Positions 60,071 through 64,000 of a stretch of 64,000 nt of DNA are shown piece after piece (position 1 is the first letter of the stretch; the number at the start of each line of letters is the position of its first letter). The position numbers were made by a program, and so were the translations under genes. The notes below the pieces were generated by a model that had not been told where the DNA came from, did no database searches, and worked only from the letters and a program-made list of their open reading frames with translations. Source of the DNA: Chitinilyticum piscinae. GTDB taxonomy: Bacteria; Pseudomonadota; Gammaproteobacteria; Burkholderiales; Chitinibacteraceae. The stretch lies in the NCBI RefSeq assembly GCF_015223195.1, contig NZ_JADFUA010000003.1, forward strand, positions 186,001-250,000. Reading direction: 5' to 3'.

Positions 60071-60576
60071 TGCCCATTTCCTCCCAGTTGCTGCGGCCTG
60101 TGAGCTTCGGCTTCATTCTGCTGACCTTCCTGCTGGCCATGCTGTTCAACCTGGCCCCGTGGCAGGCCGCTCTGCAGGGCCTGACCCCCGACTTCATCGC
60201 CCTGATGCTGGTGTACTGGGCGCTACACCAGCCCAAGCGTATTGGCGTGGGTTGGGCTTTCTCGCTGGGCCTGCTGATGGATGTGGCCGACGGCAACTAT
60301 CTGGGCCAGCATGCGCTGGCCTACAGCGTGATTGCCTGCCTGACACTGATCCGCCAGCGCCAGTTCGCAATCTTTCCGTTCTGGCAGCAGGCACTGATCA
60401 CGCTGTTCCTGCTGCTACTGGCGCAGTGCATCATGCTGCTGGTGCGCCTGCTGTTCGGTGACAGCTTTCCGGGCCTCGGCTATTTCGCCGGCGCACCGAT
60501 TGCCGCAATTCTGTGGACGCCGCTGTCCAACCTGATGCTGATGCATCAGCGCAAGCCGGTAGCTGACGACCTATGA
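60070..60576 (+). CDS. mreD: Rod shape-determining protein MreD
   Basis: 168 residues, polytopic (five to six membrane segments). Matches the MreD family through PDFIALMLVYWALHQPKRIGVGWAFSLGLLMDVADGNYLGQHALAY. Part of the elongasome membrane complex. Overlaps mreC by one base and mrdA by four. Confidence 0.93.
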   Translation: MPISSQLLRPVSFGFILLTFLLAMLFNLAPWQAALQGLTPDFIALMLVYWALHQPKRIGVGWAFSLGLLMDVADGNYLGQHALAYSVIACLTLIRQRQFAIFPFWQQALITLFLLLLAQCIMLLVRLLFGDSFPGLGYFAGAPIAAILWTPLSNLMLMHQRKPVADDL

Positions 60577-62573
60577 AGCCCTCCCGCCGTTCGCTGTTCC
60601 GCACCCGGCGCGGCAGCTCAGCCCGTCGTGCGAGCGGCTCCGGTTCGCTGCGCAACGAATTGCATGACCGCAGCAACTTCCAGTTGCGGCTGATTGTCGC
60701 GCTGCTGCTGGTGGTGGCGCTATTTTGCACACTGTTTGCCCGGTTTTTCTGGCTGCAGGTTCTGCAGCACGACCGCTACATGACGCTGGCCGAACAGAAC
60801 CGCATTTCACTGGTTCCCGTCTCGCCGCCGCGTGGCTTGATCCGTGACCGCAATGGTGTGGTGCTGGCGCACAACTACTCGGCCTATACGCTGGAAATCA
60901 CGCCGTCAAAGACCGCCGATGGCCTGGACGCCACCATCGAGCGGCTCAATCAGCTGATTGAAATCACGCCGAAGGACCGGCGCCGCTTCAAGAAGCTGAT
61001 GGAGGAAACCAAGGATTTCGAATCGCTGCCGATCAAGTTCCGCCTCAGCGACGAGGAAGTAGCCCGCTTTGCGGCCAACAGCTACCAGTTCCCGGGCGTG
61101 GAAGTGAAGGCACGGCTTTTCCGCCAGTACCCGCAGGGGGAGCTCGGCAGTCATCTGGTTGGCTATATCGGCCGCATCAATGATCGCGACGTTGAAACAC
61201 TGAAAGACAACGGCAATTTTGCCAACTACCGTGGCACCGATCACATCGGCAAACTGGGCGTCGAGCAAAGCTACGAAGCACAGCTGCACGGCAGCACCGG
61301 CTTCGAGCGCGTCGAGGTCGATTCGGGCGGGCGGGCCATCCGCACGCTGTCGCGCACCCCGCCACAACCGGGGCGAGACCTGGAGCTCTCGGTCGACATC
61401 AAACTGCAGGAAATCGTCGAGAAGCTGTTCGACAAGCGCCGCGGCGCCCTGGTTGCCATTGATCCGAACACCGGCGGCGTGCTGGCCTTTGTCTCCAAGC
61501 CGGGATTCGATCCCAACCTGTTTGTCGACGGCATCGATCCGGTCAGCTGGAAGGAACTCAACGAATCCATCGACCGGCCACTGCTGAACCGTGCACTGGG
61601 TGGCGAATATCCGCCGGGATCGACCTTCAAGCCGTTCATGGCGGCCGCCGCACTGCAGGGCGATTTTCCGCTGGTACACCAGACCATCGCCGATCCGGGC
61701 TATTTCATGTTCGGCAACAACAAGTTCCGCGACTCCAAGCCCGGCGGCTATGGCTCGATGAATTTCGATCGCTCGATTGCCCTCTCCAGCGATACCTACT
61801 TCTACCAGCTGGCGGTGCAGATGGGCATCGACAACATCGCCAAATACCTGGGCGAATTCGATTTCGGCCGGCAGACCGGCATCGATCTTCCCGGCGAGCG
61901 CAGCGGCGTTCTGCCCAGCCCCGAATGGAAGAAAAAGCGCTTCAAGAAACCCGAACACCAGAAATGGTATGCCGGCGAAACGGTATCCATCGGCATCGGC
62001 CAGGGCTACAACAGCTACACACCGCTGCAGCTGGCGCATGCCACCGCGATCATTGCCGCCCGCGGTACCGTCTACAAGCCGCATGTCGTCAACCGCATCA
62101 TTGACCCGGTCAGCGGCAAGGCCACCGCCGTCGAGCCCCAGCCCCAGCGCCGCATCGACTGGAAGCCCGAGCACTTCGAACGCGTGATCAAGGGCATGCA
62201 GGGCGTGAATCAGTACGGCACAGGCGCAAAAGTCTTTGCCGGCGCGCAGTACACCTCGGCCGGCAAGACCGGTACGGCGCAGGTGTTCTCGCTCAAGGGT
62301 GCCAAGTACAACGCCAGCTCGATCGGCGAACGCTTGCGCGATCACTCGTGGTATATCGTCTTTGCCCCGGTCGAGAATCCGAAAATCGCGCTGGCGGTCA
62401 TCGTGGAAAACGGCGGATTTGGTGCACAGGCTGCCGCACCGATTGCTCGCGCTACCCTCGACTACTACCTGACCGGCAAGCTGCCGGCTGCGCCGGGCGA
62501 AAAGGCCAGCGGTGCGGCGGCGGCCAGCGCGCCAGTCAGCGAACCGGCTCCGGAGGAACCCACCGGTGATTAA
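60573..62573 (+). CDS. mrdA: Penicillin-binding protein 2
   Basis: 666 residues. Elongation-specific transpeptidase with one N-terminal membrane anchor (about 40-58), a PBP dimer domain containing PPRGLIRDRNGVVLA, and a transpeptidase domain with Ser350-TFK (GGEYPPGSTFKP), SSD at 405-407 and KTGT at 565-568. The C-terminal tail is Ala/Pro-rich. Works with RodA immediately downstream; the stop overlaps the rodA start by 8 bp. Confidence 0.96.
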   Translation: MKPSRRSLFRTRRGSSARRASGSGSLRNELHDRSNFQLRLIVALLLVVALFCTLFARFFWLQVLQHDRYMTLAEQNRISLVPVSPPRGLIRDRNGVVLAHNYSAYTLEITPSKTADGLDATIERLNQLIEITPKDRRRFKKLMEETKDFESLPIKFRLSDEEVARFAANSYQFPGVEVKARLFRQYPQGELGSHLVGYIGRINDRDVETLKDNGNFANYRGTDHIGKLGVEQSYEAQLHGSTGFERVEVDSGGRAIRTLSRTPPQPGRDLELSVDIKLQEIVEKLFDKRRGALVAIDPNTGGVLAFVSKPGFDPNLFVDGIDPVSWKELNESIDRPLLNRALGGEYPPGSTFKPFMAAAALQGDFPLVHQTIADPGYFMFGNNKFRDSKPGGYGSMNFDRSIALSSDTYFYQLAVQMGIDNIAKYLGEFDFGRQTGIDLPGERSGVLPSPEWKKKRFKKPEHQKWYAGETVSIGIGQGYNSYTPLQLAHATAIIAARGTVYKPHVVNRIIDPVSGKATAVEPQPQRRIDWKPEHFERVIKGMQGVNQYGTGAKVFAGAQYTSAGKTGTAQVFSLKGAKYNASSIGERLRDHSWYIVFAPVENPKIALAVIVENGGFGAQAAAPIARATLDYYLTGKLPAAPGEKASGAAAASAPVSEPAPEEPTGD

Positions 62574-63678
62574 GCAACTGTGGTTTTACATCCGCCGTCC
62601 GGTCGACCCCTGGCTGCTGCTGTTCACCTGCCTGATTTTCGCCCTCTCGGCCGTCGTGCTGCATTCGGCATCGAACCAGGATGCCGACAAGGTGCTCAAC
62701 AAGATTGTCTTCATGGGCATCGCGATCTTCGGCATGTGGGTCATCGCGAACATTTCGCAGGCCACGCTGATGCGCATTGCCCTCCCCGGCTATGTGGCAG
62801 GCGTGATCATGCTGATTCTGGTCGAGCTGGTCGGCAAGACCGTGAATGGCTCGCAGCGCTGGCTCAATATCGGCATCACGCACATCCAGCCCTCCGAACT
62901 GATGCGTATTGCCGTGCCGATGACGCTGGCATGGTTCTTCCACCATTTCGAATCGACGCTGAACTGGAAGCACTTTGTCGGCGCGGCCGTGCTGCTGGGC
63001 ATTCCGGCCGTGCTGATCCTCAAACAGCCTGACCTCGGCACCGCGCTAATGATCAGCGCCTCGGGGTTCTATGTGCTCTACTTCGCCGGTCTGTCGTGGA
63101 AACTGATCGGCCTGATGAGCGCAGCCGGCGGTTCGCTGGTCTACGTGGTGCTGCACTGGAACTGGTGCATCAACATCCTGCATGAATACCAGTGCCGCCG
63201 CATCGCGACCATGCTTGACCCGATGGCCGATCCGCTGGGTGCGGGCTACCACATCATCCAGGGCACGATTGCCATCGGTTCGGGCGGCATCACCGGCAAA
63301 GGCTGGCTCAACGGCACACAGACCCATCTGGATTTCATCCCCGAGCGCACCACCGACTTCATCTTCGCGGTCTATGGCGAAGAATTCGGCCTGCTGGGCA
63401 ATCTGCTGCTGCTGGCACTCTACCTGCTGGTCATCGTGCGCGGGCTGATGATCGCCAACTCGGCCTCCACCCTGTTCGGGCGACTGCTGGCCGGTGCGAT
63501 CGCAATGACGTTCTTTACCTATGCCTTTGTGAACATGGGCATGGTTTCCGGCATTCTGCCGGTGGTTGGCGTCCCGCTGCCGCTGGTGTCCTACGGCGGC
63601 ACGTCGATGGTTTCGATTCTGGCCGGCTTTGGCCTGCTGATGAGCATCCAGCAGGATCGCACCCTGATCAAGCGCTAA
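62566..63678 (+). CDS. rodA: Peptidoglycan glycosyltransferase RodA
   Basis: 370 residues, SEDS-family polymerase with about ten membrane segments. Conserved features are NGSQRWLNIG, QPSELMRIAVPM, KQPDLGTALM, GWLNGTQTHLDFIPERTTDFIFAVYGEEFG and PVVGVPLPLVSYGGTSM. Start is GTG at 62566 with GGAGGA eight bases upstream, inside the end of mrdA; the frame opens earlier without support. Works with PBP2 in lateral wall growth. Confidence 0.95.
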   Translation: MIKQLWFYIRRPVDPWLLLFTCLIFALSAVVLHSASNQDADKVLNKIVFMGIAIFGMWVIANISQATLMRIALPGYVAGVIMLILVELVGKTVNGSQRWLNIGITHIQPSELMRIAVPMTLAWFFHHFESTLNWKHFVGAAVLLGIPAVLILKQPDLGTALMISASGFYVLYFAGLSWKLIGLMSAAGGSLVYVVLHWNWCINILHEYQCRRIATMLDPMADPLGAGYHIIQGTIAIGSGGITGKGWLNGTQTHLDFIPERTTDFIFAVYGEEFGLLGNLLLLALYLLVIVRGLMIANSASTLFGRLLAGAIAMTFFTYAFVNMGMVSGILPVVGVPLPLVSYGGTSMVSILAGFGLLMSIQQDRTLIKR

Positions 63679-63735
63679 TACAGCCATACGTATTGAGCTA
63701 AAACCTAGTCAAGTAAAGGACTGGAGAGCAATACC

Positions 63736-64000
63736 ATGCAAAGCAAGCACCTGCTACCGCTCGCCTTGCTGCTGGCCGCCTGCAGCAGCACACCACCTGG
63801 CCCTGCCGGCCCGGCCAGCCGGCCAACACCACCCCGCCAGCCCGAAACGGGCACCGCGCCGACCAGCGACAGCCGCCAGTACGGTTGCAGCTACCAGCCG
63901 CCCGCCAGCAATGGCGGCGGCTTCTACAAGGATGACGGCCCCCACAGTGACTGGCCGGCCAACCTCAACCAGATCCCCGATGCGACGCCGCGTGCCGAGC
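63736..64000 (+). CDS. rlpA: RlpA septal-ring lytic transglycosylase lipoprotein (3' end missing)
   Basis: At least 88 residues, cut by the window edge. Signal peptide with lipobox LLAAC (Cys16), a Pro-rich linker, then GGGFYKDDGPHSDWPANLNQIPDATPRAE, which matches the start of RlpA proteins just before the DPBB catalytic domain. Outer-membrane lipoprotein that cleaves denuded glycan strands. GGAGAG precedes the ATG. Last visible gene of the shape operon. Confidence 0.92.
   Translation, partial: MQSKHLLPLALLLAACSSTPPGPAGPASRPTPPRQPETGTAPTSDSRQYGCSYQPPASNGGGFYKDDGPHSDWPANLNQIPDATPRAE

Overview
The window reads as a chromosome segment of a chitinolytic betaproteobacterium, most likely of the order Neisseriales (Chitinibacter/Chromobacterium-like). 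This rests on the dense GC-rich coding, the diderm envelope genes (heptose phosphatase GmhB, RlpA, periplasmic alpha-2-macroglobulin, lytic transglycosylase), the alpha2beta2 glycyl-tRNA synthetase, gatCAB divergent from mreBCD-mrdA-rodA-rlpA, and a modular GH18 chitinase with two chitin-binding domains. The genus is inference. No rRNA, tRNA, CRISPR array, IS element or prophage was recognised.

Layout. 1-7.7 kb: the 3' part of phoR, transaldolase, a DUF2809 membrane protein converging on a TPR protein, and a large secreted chitinase with an 18-bp tandem-repeat linker. 7.7-18.0 kb: a bacterial alpha-2-macroglobulin and penicillin-binding protein 1C separated by two unrecognised envelope genes. 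18.2-25.2 kb: a QueD-family enzyme, a VanZ-like protein and a polyamine-type ABC transporter (potG-potH-potI plus two tandem potF paralogues). 25.4-31.4 kb: a tight HD-GYP / EAL / dGTPase unit, then small envelope proteins including a glycine-zipper protein and a lipoprotein with three exact-length 22-residue repeats. 31.4-36.9 kb: one leftward operon glyQ - lipoprotein - glyS - gmhB - plsC - ygjP-like.

37.1-45.8 kb: a rightward run of slt, an RRM-like small protein, D-lactate dehydrogenase, a DctS/FixL-type sensor kinase with a FixJ-type regulator, yaaA, and a PAS-GGDEF-EAL protein. 45.9-52.9 kb: UPF0114, bacteriohemerythrin (with an FNR/ANR-like box upstream), two orphan periplasmic solute-binding proteins, an HDAC-like hydrolase, an RTX serralysin-type protease, CbrC-like and VOC proteins. 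52.9-54.5 kb: a hairpin-rich non-coding stretch followed by an AT-richer orphan gene. 54.6-64 kb: gatC-gatA-gatB leftward, and divergently the cell-shape operon mreB-mreC-mreD-mrdA-rodA-rlpA, truncated at the right edge.

Themes: peptidoglycan synthesis and remodelling (pbpC, slt, mrdA, rodA, rlpA), c-di-GMP turnover (three domain proteins), polyamine uptake and aminoacyl-tRNA formation. The least explained parts are the two genes wedged between alpha-2-macroglobulin and PbpC, the 53.0-54.5 kb island, and the repeat lipoprotein. All calls are by reading the sequence; no database search was run.
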